From an uncultured Prevotellaceae bacterium (GTDB lineage Bacteria; Bacteroidota; Bacteroidia; Bacteroidales; Muribaculaceae): DNA of 64,000 nt. Where the stretch lies: positions 40,688 to 104,687 of the forward strand of contig ONRP01000005.1 in the NCBI GenBank assembly GCA_900320245.1, read 5' to 3'. Positions 17,629-25,927 of this stretch are shown one piece after another (the stretch's first letter is position 1; the number at the start of each line of letters is the position of its first letter). The position numbers and the translations under genes were made by a program. The notes under the pieces are model-generated. The model was not told where the DNA came from. It made no database searches and saw only the letters and a list, made by a program, of their open reading frames with translations.

Positions 17629-17764
17629 ATCTTTTTGGTCAGTGTTTTAAATGGAGGAAACAAAGGTACAGTTTTTTTGTCGAAAATCCATCAAAAACGG
17701 CTCAAAATCGGCTGAAAACGGAACATTTAACCATTTTTTTATATGTCAAGCGAAAAATAAGGTG

Positions 17765-17821
17765 TAAATTTGCGGGCTCTAATTGTTAAGGGCTGCCGCA
17801 TCACATGCTGATCTGCGGCAG
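17765..17821 (+). promoter_or_regulatory. Promoter -7 box plus attenuator-like hairpin in the M6 leader
   Basis: TAAATTTG (17765-17772) is followed by CTGCCGCA (17793-17800) / TGCGGCAG (17814-17821) and ATTTTTTG, an intrinsic terminator shape 47 bp before the ATG. No second promoter is seen between hairpin and gene, so read-through would control expression. Confidence 0.45.
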
Positions 17822-17868
17822 ATTTTTTGCGGACCGAAACTTAAAAACTAAATAAACTACAAAAAGTA

Positions 17869-20076
17869 ATGAGGAAATTGACTATTGCGCTGCTGTTGCT
17901 GGCAGCCCTTGTGAGTGTTCAGGCATTTGCTATCCCGGCTCACCGCGGTCAGGCTAAGGTGCCTCAGCCCGATGGCACGTTGCTGACAATTGAACTGGTG
18001 GGTGACGAATTTTACCACTTCAACGTGACGGCCGACGGTTACACGTTGGTACAGACCGAAGACGGCGCCTATGTGTATGCCGAGCGCGACGGCATGTCGT
18101 TGAAGGCGAGCAATGTGCTGGCCCACGATGCCGGCAGGCGTGGCGCTATCGAGCAGGCTTTCCTGCAGGGTATCGACAAGCGTATGGTCGACGAGAATGA
18201 GGTGGGCCATGCCCACGTTCAACGCGTGAAGCGCAATGTGGACCTGTCGAATTTTGACTTCGAGAACTTCCGTGGCCTGGTGATTCTGATTGACTTCACC
18301 GACAGGACGTTCGCCGCCGAGAATCCTAAGGAATTCTATACCGAGATGTTCAGCACGCCTGACCTCACGGGCTATGTAGACCCCGTGACGGGCCGCACCG
18401 TGAACTGCACCGGCAGTGTGCGTGACTACTTCAACGACCAGTCAAACGGTGTGTTTGCTCCCCCGTTCGACGTGTATGGCCCTTACCACTCGTCGCGCAC
18501 GTCGCTGCAGTGCCAGCGCTACTCCGCGTCGATCTTCCGCACGGCGCTTCAGGATGCCAATGCCGATGTGGACTTTACCCGCTATGACAACAACGGCGAC
18601 GGTCGTCTGGATATGGTCTATTTCCTTGTAGCCGGCTATTCGTCGAGTTACAGCGGCAACAACTCGGGCTACCTGTGGCCTCATGCATCCAACCTGTCGG
18701 GATACTATATCTCGTATGACGGCATCTGGATAGACCGCTATGCCAGTTCTACCGAACTCTACGGCTGGGAGAGTTCTCCCTCATCGGTTGTCGTTGAGGC
18801 CATCGGTACCATCAGCCATGAGTTCAGCCACGTGCTGGGTCTGCCCGACTTCTATGACACCGACTATTCACAGAGTGGTGGCGAGAGCCACAATCCCGGC
18901 CAGTGGGACGTGATGGCGGGCGGTGCCGACCATAATTATGGCCGCACACCTGCAGGTTACTCCTTCTATGAGCGTTATGCCCTGGGTTGGGCCCGTCCCA
19001 AGACCATCACCGCTCCCGGCAATTACACGCTGGAGGCTGTGAACACGTCACGCGAGGGCTACATCCTGCGCACTCCCGTGGCCAATGAGTTCTTTGCCAT
19101 TGAGAATCGCCAGAAGACCGGTTGGGATACCTACCTGCCCGGCCACGGTATGCTGGTGACGCGCGTCGACAGCACCAACACGAGCATCTGGTCCCAGAAC
19201 AAGGTGAACTGTAACCCCGACCACATGTATTTCGAGTTGTTGCGTGCAGGCAACACCACTGAGGGCGACCTGGGCAGCGACCCGTTCCCCGGCTCGTCGG
19301 GCAACCCGATGCTGACCAACGACACGCACCCGAGCCTGAAGACGTGGGGCGGCTATGCCAACGCATACAATATCGTGGGCATCAGCGAGGCCGACGGTTT
19401 GATCTCGTTCACCGTAGTAGATGACGGCGACATCGACCGCCTGGTCGAGGACTTCGAGAATATGCCTGTGACCACCACAACCAACGAGGCCAATGTGGAA
19501 GGCGAGTTTGCCAACTGGACGTTTGTCAAGTCGGGTGTTCGTGCTCCCGGCGAGGGCAAGGCCGACGGCGTCAACAGCGTATTGATGAAGGCTCCGAGCC
19601 AGTTCTACTCGACGACTCCTGTGAACAACAACTTCTACATGGCCAGCATCGACGTGTTCAACACGAGCACCAGCGTGGCACGCTTCTCGCTCGAATATTC
19701 GCTTGACGGTGGCCAGAACTGGATTAAGGCAATGACCCCCGCTGGCAATGCTGCGGCCGAGGTGGCCAAGGGCACCGTTTCCACCTGCTACTGGTCGTTG
19801 AACCTGAACGAGCGCCAGAACGCCCAGTTCCGCGTCTACCAGTCGGCAACCAAGGACAAGACCGTCTATGTGGACAACTTCACGCTCTACTACTCTGAGG
19901 GTGGTGGCAGCGTCAAGGGTGACGTGAACGGCGACGGCGAGGTGAACATCGCCGACATCAACGCGCTGATCAGCATGATTCTGTCGGGTCAGCCGACATC
20001 CTCGGGTGACGTGAACGAAGACGATGAGGTGAATATCGCCGACGTCAATGCCGTTATCGACATCATCCTGAGTTGA
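17869..20076 (+). CDS. Secreted M6-family zinc metalloprotease with C-terminal dockerin-like repeats
   Basis: 735 aa. Signal MRKLTIALLLLAALVSVQAFA. The propeptide-like start (KVPQPDGTLLTIELVGDEFYHF) is typical of M6 proteins in Bacteroidota. Catalytic zinc motif HEFSHVLGLPD has ligands His317 and His321 with Glu318 as base. It is followed by YDTDYSQSGGES, WDVMAGG and AIENRQKTGWDTYLPGHGM. A beta-sandwich (about 530-680) precedes two EF-hand-like repeats (KGDVNGDGEVNIADINALI and SGDVNEDDEVNIADVNAVI) at the end. Paralogue of the next gene. Extracellular or surface protein degradation is the likely role. Confidence 0.92.
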   Translation: MRKLTIALLLLAALVSVQAFAIPAHRGQAKVPQPDGTLLTIELVGDEFYHFNVTADGYTLVQTEDGAYVYAERDGMSLKASNVLAHDAGRRGAIEQAFLQGIDKRMVDENEVGHAHVQRVKRNVDLSNFDFENFRGLVILIDFTDRTFAAENPKEFYTEMFSTPDLTGYVDPVTGRTVNCTGSVRDYFNDQSNGVFAPPFDVYGPYHSSRTSLQCQRYSASIFRTALQDANADVDFTRYDNNGDGRLDMVYFLVAGYSSSYSGNNSGYLWPHASNLSGYYISYDGIWIDRYASSTELYGWESSPSSVVVEAIGTISHEFSHVLGLPDFYDTDYSQSGGESHNPGQWDVMAGGADHNYGRTPAGYSFYERYALGWARPKTITAPGNYTLEAVNTSREGYILRTPVANEFFAIENRQKTGWDTYLPGHGMLVTRVDSTNTSIWSQNKVNCNPDHMYFELLRAGNTTEGDLGSDPFPGSSGNPMLTNDTHPSLKTWGGYANAYNIVGISEADGLISFTVVDDGDIDRLVEDFENMPVTTTTNEANVEGEFANWTFVKSGVRAPGEGKADGVNSVLMKAPSQFYSTTPVNNNFYMASIDVFNTSTSVARFSLEYSLDGGQNWIKAMTPAGNAAAEVAKGTVSTCYWSLNLNERQNAQFRVYQSATKDKTVYVDNFTLYYSEGGGSVKGDVNGDGEVNIADINALISMILSGQPTSSGDVNEDDEVNIADVNAVIDIILS

Positions 20077-20135
20077 GGTCTTCAGATATAGAATTTATTA
20101 ACCACCATCTCAAGTATAAAACAAAGTAGAGAGTT

Positions 20136-22349
20136 ATGAGAAAAAGTTTAGTATTGGCAGTGTTGGCCCTGGTGTGCCTGGTGGCACGCGCCGTTCCTGC
20201 CGACCCGACCCCCATCAAGGTGACGCAGCCCGACGGGACGACATTGACGATCAGCCTGCATGGTGACGAGTTTTTCCACTTCACCACCACGGCCGACGGT
20301 TACACCGTGCTCAAGAATGCCGCAGGCTATTACACCTATGCTCGCCTGGACGGTGACCGCTTGGTGCCTGGCGACCGTATCGCCCGTGATGCCGCCCAGC
20401 GCAGTGCCGCCGACAGGTCGGCTCTTGCCGGCATTCCCAAGGGGCTGACCGGTGAAACAATGGCAGCAACCGGCCGCCGCATGATGGCCAGCCGCAACGG
20501 CGCGATGCACCGTGTGGGAGCCGAGGGCATGATGGACTATGACAACTTCCGTGGCTTGATCATCCTGATCAATTACACCAACAAGCGTTTCTCGATGAAC
20601 AATGCCAATGAATTTTATGACGATATGGTCAACACCCACAACTACACGGGTTACACCCTGAACGGTCGCCATGTGAATATGACCGGCAGCGTGCGTGATT
20701 ACTTCTATGATAACTCCAACCAGATTTTTGACCCCGTGTTTGACGTGGTAGGCCCCGTGAACGTGAACTTCCCGTGCACCTACCCCCAGGGTACCTCCAA
20801 CGCCGAGGCCGTGTTCAATGCCGCCCTTGCCGCTGTCGACGATGAGGTGGATTTCAGCCAGTATGACAGCGATGGCGACGGCGAGGTTGACATGGTGTTC
20901 TTCCTGGTGGCAGGCTTTTCGGCCAACTACAGCGGCAATAACCAGGAGTACCTGTGGCCCCACATGTATTACCTGTGGCGCTCGCCTGCCCATGACGGCG
21001 TGGGCTTCGGCCTGTATGCCTGCTCGACCGAGATTGCCGGTTGGGAAGGGTATTACTCTGACGTGAACGGCATCGGCACCTTCTGCCATGAGTTCGGTCA
21101 TGTGCTGGGTCTGCCTGACCTGTACGACACCGATTACAGCGGCAGCGGCGGCGAGAGCCGCAATCCCGGCGCCTGGTCGGTGATGGCTGGCGGCAGCGGC
21201 AACAACTTCGGCCGCAACCCCGTGGGCTACAGCACCTATGAGCGCTATGCCCTGGGCTTCACCGATCCCGTGCTGCTTGATGCTGGTGGTGACTATGTTC
21301 TGGAGCCGCTGGACATCAGCAATGTGGGCTATCGCCTGAATACGCCTAACCAAGACGAGTTCTTCCTCATCGAGAACCGCCAGGCCGGTAAATGGGACCG
21401 CTATCTGCCGGGCCACGGCATGATGGTTGCCCGTGTCGACTCCACCGATGCCCGCGTGTGGTGGAGCAATGAGGTGAACTGTAACCCCAACCGCATGTAT
21501 TATGAACTGCTGCGCGCCTACTATTCAGGCGATGACAGTGCCAGTGACCCCTTCCCCGGCACCTCCGGCGTGACGTCGATCACCAACTTCACCAACCCCA
21601 GCCTGCTAACGTGGGATCACAACTTCAACGAGTTCAGCATCATGGACATTGCCGAGGAGAACGGCTTGATTAAGTTCAACCTGGTTGCCGACACCTCGAT
21701 TGTCACCATCATCGAGGGCTTTGAGCAGATGCCCGTCACCGAAGACCAGAGTGCCCAGGGTGTCCAGGGAATCTATTGTGATTGGGACTTTGTGAAGTGC
21801 GCGGTGGCTTCTCCTGAGGAAGGCCAGTGCAACGGCAGCCTTGCCGTAGCCATGAAGAAGCCGAGCCAGATCACCTCGTCGGCCCCGCTGAAGATCATCC
21901 CCTATATGGTCAACTATCAGGTATTCAACCCCACGAACACCGAAGCCAGGTTCAAGTTCTCCTACTCGGTGGATGGCGGCGCAACCTGGGTTGCACCTGC
22001 CGAGGGCACAATTACCATTGCCGCAGGCGCCAAGGGAACGGCGGCGGTTGCCCTGCCCATCGACAAGCCCATCATGCTGCGATTCAACCAGACGGGTGGC
22101 CACGCCAAGCAGCCTTGCTACCTTGATGACATCAAGTTGTACTACAAGGACATGTGGCCCGAGCCCGTGAAGGGTGACGTGAACAACGACGGCGAAGTGA
22201 GCATCAGCGACGTGAACGTGATTATTGCTGTCATCCAGGGCAATAATACCGATAGCGGTACTCTGGGCCGTGCCGATGTGAACGGCGACGGCGAGATTGG
22301 CTTGAGCGACATCAATGCACTTATCGACATGATCTTGTCGGCCCAATAA
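20136..22349 (+). CDS. Second secreted M6-family zinc metalloprotease with dockerin-like repeats
   Basis: 737 aa, same architecture as the preceding gene, 59 bp downstream. Signal MRKSLVLAVLALVCLVARA; VTQPDGTTLTISLHGDEFFHF; zinc motif HEFGHVLGLPD with His318, Glu319 and His322; WSVMAGGSG; LIENRQAGKWDRYLPGHGM. A beta-sandwich leads to terminal repeats KGDVNNDGEVSISDVNVII and RADVNGDGEIGLSDINALI, whose spaced Asp/Asn residues fit calcium-binding dockerin loops. Clearly a tandem duplicate that has diverged in its propeptide and C-terminal regions. It is probably on the same transcript as the first. Confidence 0.92.
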   Translation: MRKSLVLAVLALVCLVARAVPADPTPIKVTQPDGTTLTISLHGDEFFHFTTTADGYTVLKNAAGYYTYARLDGDRLVPGDRIARDAAQRSAADRSALAGIPKGLTGETMAATGRRMMASRNGAMHRVGAEGMMDYDNFRGLIILINYTNKRFSMNNANEFYDDMVNTHNYTGYTLNGRHVNMTGSVRDYFYDNSNQIFDPVFDVVGPVNVNFPCTYPQGTSNAEAVFNAALAAVDDEVDFSQYDSDGDGEVDMVFFLVAGFSANYSGNNQEYLWPHMYYLWRSPAHDGVGFGLYACSTEIAGWEGYYSDVNGIGTFCHEFGHVLGLPDLYDTDYSGSGGESRNPGAWSVMAGGSGNNFGRNPVGYSTYERYALGFTDPVLLDAGGDYVLEPLDISNVGYRLNTPNQDEFFLIENRQAGKWDRYLPGHGMMVARVDSTDARVWWSNEVNCNPNRMYYELLRAYYSGDDSASDPFPGTSGVTSITNFTNPSLLTWDHNFNEFSIMDIAEENGLIKFNLVADTSIVTIIEGFEQMPVTEDQSAQGVQGIYCDWDFVKCAVASPEEGQCNGSLAVAMKKPSQITSSAPLKIIPYMVNYQVFNPTNTEARFKFSYSVDGGATWVAPAEGTITIAAGAKGTAAVALPIDKPIMLRFNQTGGHAKQPCYLDDIKLYYKDMWPEPVKGDVNNDGEVSISDVNVIIAVIQGNNTDSGTLGRADVNGDGEIGLSDINALIDMILSAQ

Positions 22350-22371
22350 CCGATAGCAGATTTCATACGGT

Positions 22372-22401
22372 ACAGGGCACTCCAATTTTGGGGTGCCCTG
22401 T
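22372..22401 (+). terminator. Terminator after the M6 protease pair
   Basis: ACAGGGCACTCC (22372-22383) / GGGGTGCCCTGT (22390-22401), near-perfect stem, then CTGATTTAG. Confidence 0.7.
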
Positions 22402-22458
22402 CTGATTTAGCCCTACCGAAATCAATTAACTTAATATAACAATTTTTGACAGTTAAGA

Positions 22459-22490
22459 TTTGCTCAGTATGCAGAATAGCCGTAACTTTG
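22459..22490 (+). promoter_or_regulatory. Strong promoter of a short transcription unit
   Basis: TTTG (22459-22462), 20 nt, TAACTTTG (22483-22490): exact Bacteroidota consensus and spacing. Predicted start near 22497. Confidence 0.65.
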
Positions 22491-22496
22491 CAGCAA

Positions 22497-22562
22497 AGTT
22501 GGAAATATTAATACTATTCATCCTAAATGGACACCGCGTTGTGAAACGGGGTGTTTATTTTT
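22497..22562 (+). ncRNA. Candidate small RNA of about 65 nt
   Basis: A consensus promoter leads to about 35 nt of unstructured A/T-rich sequence, then hairpin ACACCGCG (22531-22538) / CGGGGTGT (22547-22554) and a run of T. No reading frame fits. The next gene has its own separate promoter at 22604-22635, so this unit is not needed as its leader. No known RNA family is recognised. Confidence 0.4.
22531..22562 (+). terminator. Terminator of the short transcription unit
   Basis: 8-bp stem with one mismatch and loop TTGTGAAA, followed by TTTATTTTTTT. Confidence 0.7.
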
Positions 22563-22603
22563 TTATAATATGTGGAAATCAGCAGGTAAAAATGCACTGC
22601 CTC

Positions 22604-22635
22604 TTGGCTATTATCTTTTTTTTTCACTAACTTTG
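22604..22635 (+). promoter_or_regulatory. Promoter for the polyferredoxin gene
   Basis: TTG (22604-22606), 21 nt, TAACTTTG (22628-22635), 33 bp before the ATG. Confidence 0.6.
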
Positions 22636-22668
22636 CGCAATCAACTAATAATCATTCACTGAATCATT

Positions 22669-24162
22669 ATGCTAAGAAAAATCCGCATAGCATTGGCCGC
22701 CATCATGATGGTCATGGTGACGCTGCTGTTTCTTGATGTGAGCGGTACGCTTCACCGTTTCCTGGGGTGGACGGCCCAAATCCAGTTTCTGCCGGCGCTG
22801 CTGGCGCTCAACGTGGTGGTCATCGTGGCCCTCGTGCTGCTGACGCTCGTGTGCGGCCGCATCTACTGCTCGGTGATTTGCCCGCTGGGCATCTTCCAGG
22901 ACATCGTGTCGTGGATTCACGGTAAGCGCAAGAAGAACCGCTTCACGTCGAGTCCCGAGAAGCGCTGGCTGCGCTACGGCGTGCTGGTGGTGTTCATCGC
23001 CGCATTTGTCGCCGGGATTCATGCGCTGGTGGCCCTGTTGGCGCCCTACAGCAGTTATGGCCGCATGGTGACCAACCTGCTGCTGCCCGTCTACCAGTGG
23101 TGCAACAACCTGCTGGCCGCGGTGGCCGAGCGCATGGACAGTTACACCTTCTACGGTGTTGACGTGTGGATCAAGAGCCTGCCCACCTTCCTCATCGCCC
23201 TGGCGACGTTTATCATCATCGTGGTGCTGGCATGGCGTGGTGGACGCACCTACTGCAACACCATCTGCCCCGTGGGCACCATCCTCGCCCAGTTGGCCCG
23301 CTTCTCGTGGTTCAAGGTCTACTTTGAGGCCGACAAGTGCAAGTCGTGCGGCCTGTGCACCAAGAACTGCAAGGCTTCGTGCATCGACTTCAAGACGCGC
23401 AAGGTGGATTACACGCGCTGCGTGACCTGTGGCAACTGTCTGGAGAAATGTAACTTCGGCGCCCTGCACTATGGGCACCCCAAGGCTTCGGCCCAGCCCG
23501 TTGAGCCCGCCACCGACGACAAGCCTGCCACCGACAATGCCCGCCGTGCGTTCCTCGTGGGTGCCGCCATCGTGGGCGCCGACGTCGCACTGGCCCAGGC
23601 GGCCAAGAAGGTGGACGGCGGTCTTGCCGTGATCGAGGACAAGAAACCCTATAAGCGCTCGACGCCCATCAACCCTCCCGGCTCGGTGAGCGCCAAGCAT
23701 TTCGCTCAGCACTGCACCGCCTGCCAGTTGTGCGTGGCCAAGTGCCCCAACGGCGTGCTGCGTCCCTCGAGCGACCCGTCGAGACTCATGCAGCCCGAAC
23801 TCAGTTTTGAGCGCGGTGCATGCCGTCCCGAGTGTGTGGTGTGCTCCAGCGTGTGTCCCACGGGCGCCATCAAGCCCATTACCGTCGACGAGAAGTCGTC
23901 GACGATGATCGGCCATGCCGTGTGGGTCAAGGAAAATTGCTTGATTCTCAAGGACGGCGTTAATTGCGGCAACTGTGCCCGTCACTGTCCCACCGGTGCC
24001 ATTATGATGGTTCCCAGCAATCCTGACGACGACACCTCGCCCATGGTGCCCGCCGTGAACAGTGCCATGTGCATCGGCTGCGGCACGTGCGAGTATGTGT
24101 GCCCGTCGCGCCCGTTCAGTGCCATCTATGTCGAAGGCCACGAGATGCAGAGGGAGATTTAG
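22669..24162 (+). CDS. NapH/NapG-like polyferredoxin membrane protein
   Basis: 497 aa. The N-terminal half has four or five membrane helices and two CxxxCP sites facing the cytoplasm (GRIYCSVICPLGIFQD near 65 and GRTYCNTICPVGTILAQ near 205), as in NapH/NosR/RdxA-type quinol dehydrogenases. Ferredoxin motifs follow (CKSCGLCTKNC, CVTCGNCLEKC). A Tat-like NARRAFLVGAAIVGADVALA near 290 starts a NapG-like domain with further CxxCxxCxxxC clusters (CTACQLCVAKCP, CVVCSSVCP, CGNCARHCP, CIGCGTCEYVCP). It looks like a NapH-NapG fusion moving electrons from quinol. It is followed directly by a Tat-exported reductase. Confidence 0.85.
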   Translation: MLRKIRIALAAIMMVMVTLLFLDVSGTLHRFLGWTAQIQFLPALLALNVVVIVALVLLTLVCGRIYCSVICPLGIFQDIVSWIHGKRKKNRFTSSPEKRWLRYGVLVVFIAAFVAGIHALVALLAPYSSYGRMVTNLLLPVYQWCNNLLAAVAERMDSYTFYGVDVWIKSLPTFLIALATFIIIVVLAWRGGRTYCNTICPVGTILAQLARFSWFKVYFEADKCKSCGLCTKNCKASCIDFKTRKVDYTRCVTCGNCLEKCNFGALHYGHPKASAQPVEPATDDKPATDNARRAFLVGAAIVGADVALAQAAKKVDGGLAVIEDKKPYKRSTPINPPGSVSAKHFAQHCTACQLCVAKCPNGVLRPSSDPSRLMQPELSFERGACRPECVVCSSVCPTGAIKPITVDEKSSTMIGHAVWVKENCLILKDGVNCGNCARHCPTGAIMMVPSNPDDDTSPMVPAVNSAMCIGCGTCEYVCPSRPFSAIYVEGHEMQREI

Positions 24163-24216
24163 CCTTCACCGATTAGCCTTTAGCGGTTAGTTTATTCCAC
24201 TCAGATTGACAATGAT

Positions 24217-25665
24217 ATGAACGACAACAAGCATAACGACAACAAGGGCGGCAAGTCGCTGAGCCGCCGCACATTCCTCAAGGCGTTGGGCCTGGGCACC
24301 GCCACCATTGCGGCGCCGACTATCGTGGGATGCTCGAGAGGGAACGGCCCCGGCGCCGCCAACCAGGAGCCTCCTGTGGGCAAGATGACCTATCGCGAGA
24401 ATCCCAAGACCAAGGAGAAAGTCTCTATCCTGGGCTACGGCATGATGCGCTTGCCGGCCACCAACGGTAAGCCCTTCGGCCGTGACAACGATACTGAGAT
24501 CGACCAGGAAATGGTCAACAAGCAGGTGGACTATGCCATCGAGCACGGCGTGAACTACTTTGACACGTCGCCAGCCTATTGCAAGGGCCTGAGCGAGCAT
24601 GCCACGGGCATCGCCCTGAGCCGCCACAAGCGCGATGAGTACTTCATTGCCACCAAACTGTCCAACTTCGCCCCCGAGACCCAGACCCGTGAGGCCAGCA
24701 TCCAGATGTTCCAGAACTCGCTCAAGGAACTGCAGGTCGACTATATCGACTACATGCTGCTGCACTCCATCGGTGGCGGCACCGGTGAGGAGGCCATGGA
24801 ACTGTTCAGGCAGCGCTACATCTACAATGGCATCCTGGACTACCTCATGGAGCAGCGCGAGAAGGGCGTTATCCGCAACCTGGGATTCTCCTATCATGGC
24901 GAAATCGCCGTGTTCGACCATCTGCTGGCCAACCACGACAAATACAAGTGGGACTTTGTGCAGATCGAGTTGAATTACCTCGACTGGAAGCATGCCAAGG
25001 AAATCAACGAGGAGAACACCAATGCCGAGTACCTGTATGCCGAACTTGACAAGCGCGGCATCCCCGCCGTCATCATGGAGCCGCTGCTGGGCGGCCGCCT
25101 GGCCTCGCTGCCGCAGCCGTTGGCCCGCAAAATTCTTGCCCGTGACCCCGGGCGCACGCTGGCCTCGTGGGCGTTCCGCTTTGCTGGCTCCTTCCCCCGC
25201 GTGCTCACCGTGCTGAGCGGCATGACCTATATGGAGCACCTCAAGGAGAACCTGTGCACCTATTGCCCGCTGGAGGAACTCACCGACGAGGACAAGGAGT
25301 TCCTCTATGGTGTGGCCGAGGAGATTGTCGGCTACAACACCATCCCGTGCAACGACTGCAAGTACTGCATGCCGTGTCCCTACGGCATCGACATCCCCGG
25401 TGTGCTCACCCACTACAACAAGTGCATCGCCGAGGGCAACCTCACGCGCGACCGCAAGGATCCCGACTACGCCCGTGCCCGCCGTGCCTTCCTCATCGGC
25501 TATGACCGCAGCGTGCCCAGGTTGCGACAGGCCGATCACTGCATCGGGTGCGGCCAGTGTGTGGAACATTGCCCGCAGCGCATCCAGATTCCCAAGGAGA
25601 TGGAACGCATCAACAACTATGTCGAGGCTCTGAAGCGCGGCATCGACCAGGGACTGGAAAGTTAA
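24217..25665 (+). CDS. Tat-exported aldo/keto reductase with ferredoxin domain
   Basis: 482 aa. Twin-arginine signal SRRTFLKALGLGTATIAAP, then VGCSR (possible lipobox). An aldo/keto reductase barrel follows: ILGYGMMRLPA, YFDTSPAYCKGLSEHATG (catalytic-type Asp/Tyr region), DYIDYMLLHSIGG, GVIRNLGFSYHG, VQIELNYLDW, VIMEPLLGGRLA. The C-terminal domain has clusters CNDCKYCMPCPYGIDIP and CIGCGQCVEHCPQRIQIP. It begins 54 bp after the polyferredoxin gene, suggesting that protein supplies electrons across the membrane. Substrate unknown. Confidence 0.88.
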   Translation: MNDNKHNDNKGGKSLSRRTFLKALGLGTATIAAPTIVGCSRGNGPGAANQEPPVGKMTYRENPKTKEKVSILGYGMMRLPATNGKPFGRDNDTEIDQEMVNKQVDYAIEHGVNYFDTSPAYCKGLSEHATGIALSRHKRDEYFIATKLSNFAPETQTREASIQMFQNSLKELQVDYIDYMLLHSIGGGTGEEAMELFRQRYIYNGILDYLMEQREKGVIRNLGFSYHGEIAVFDHLLANHDKYKWDFVQIELNYLDWKHAKEINEENTNAEYLYAELDKRGIPAVIMEPLLGGRLASLPQPLARKILARDPGRTLASWAFRFAGSFPRVLTVLSGMTYMEHLKENLCTYCPLEELTDEDKEFLYGVAEEIVGYNTIPCNDCKYCMPCPYGIDIPGVLTHYNKCIAEGNLTRDRKDPDYARARRAFLIGYDRSVPRLRQADHCIGCGQCVEHCPQRIQIPKEMERINNYVEALKRGIDQGLES

Positions 25666-25696
25666 AACGAACACTGAAAAAAAGTAATTTAGCGAT

Positions 25697-25727
25697 GTGG
25701 CGGAGAACAAGGTTTTGACTCCGCCAC
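25697..25727 (+). terminator. Terminator after the polyferredoxin-reductase operon
   Basis: Perfect 9-bp stem GTGGCGGAG (25697-25705) / CTCCGCCAC (25719-25727), then TTGTCGTGTCTTTG. Confidence 0.7.
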
Positions 25728-25927
25728 TTGTCGTGTCTTTGAGGCAGAATGCCTGTTTTGGGTAGAAAATCAGGCTAAAAACGGCTTATTTGCCTTAAAA
25801 TAAATAAGGTGGGAACGAAAATCTTATTTTTTTTATGCCTCACTTGAAGAAAATGATGTATATTTGCAGGCTGAAAAAGTCAAATGAAACGAAAATTAAC
25901 AAATTTTAATTAAATAATTAACACAAA

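Larger units (their letters stand above)
17344..17868. other. 525-bp divergent gap between parA and the first M6 protease
   Basis: No gene. Besides the parA -7 box and the M6 leader, it holds a perfect GC-rich hairpin (17541-17567) and a hairpin with T tail (17596-17628). A minus-strand TACCTTTG (17668-17661) with a distant TTTG (17695-17692) could drive a short minus transcript through both. Half parS-like sequences TGTTTCACG (17367-17375) and CGTGGAACA (17467-17475) are about 90 bp apart and do not form a site. Confidence 0.4.

Noticed and set aside
24187-25710. 507-codon open frame antisense to the Tat-exported reductase
   Set aside because: Covers the whole opposite gene and its flanks; typical shadow composition.
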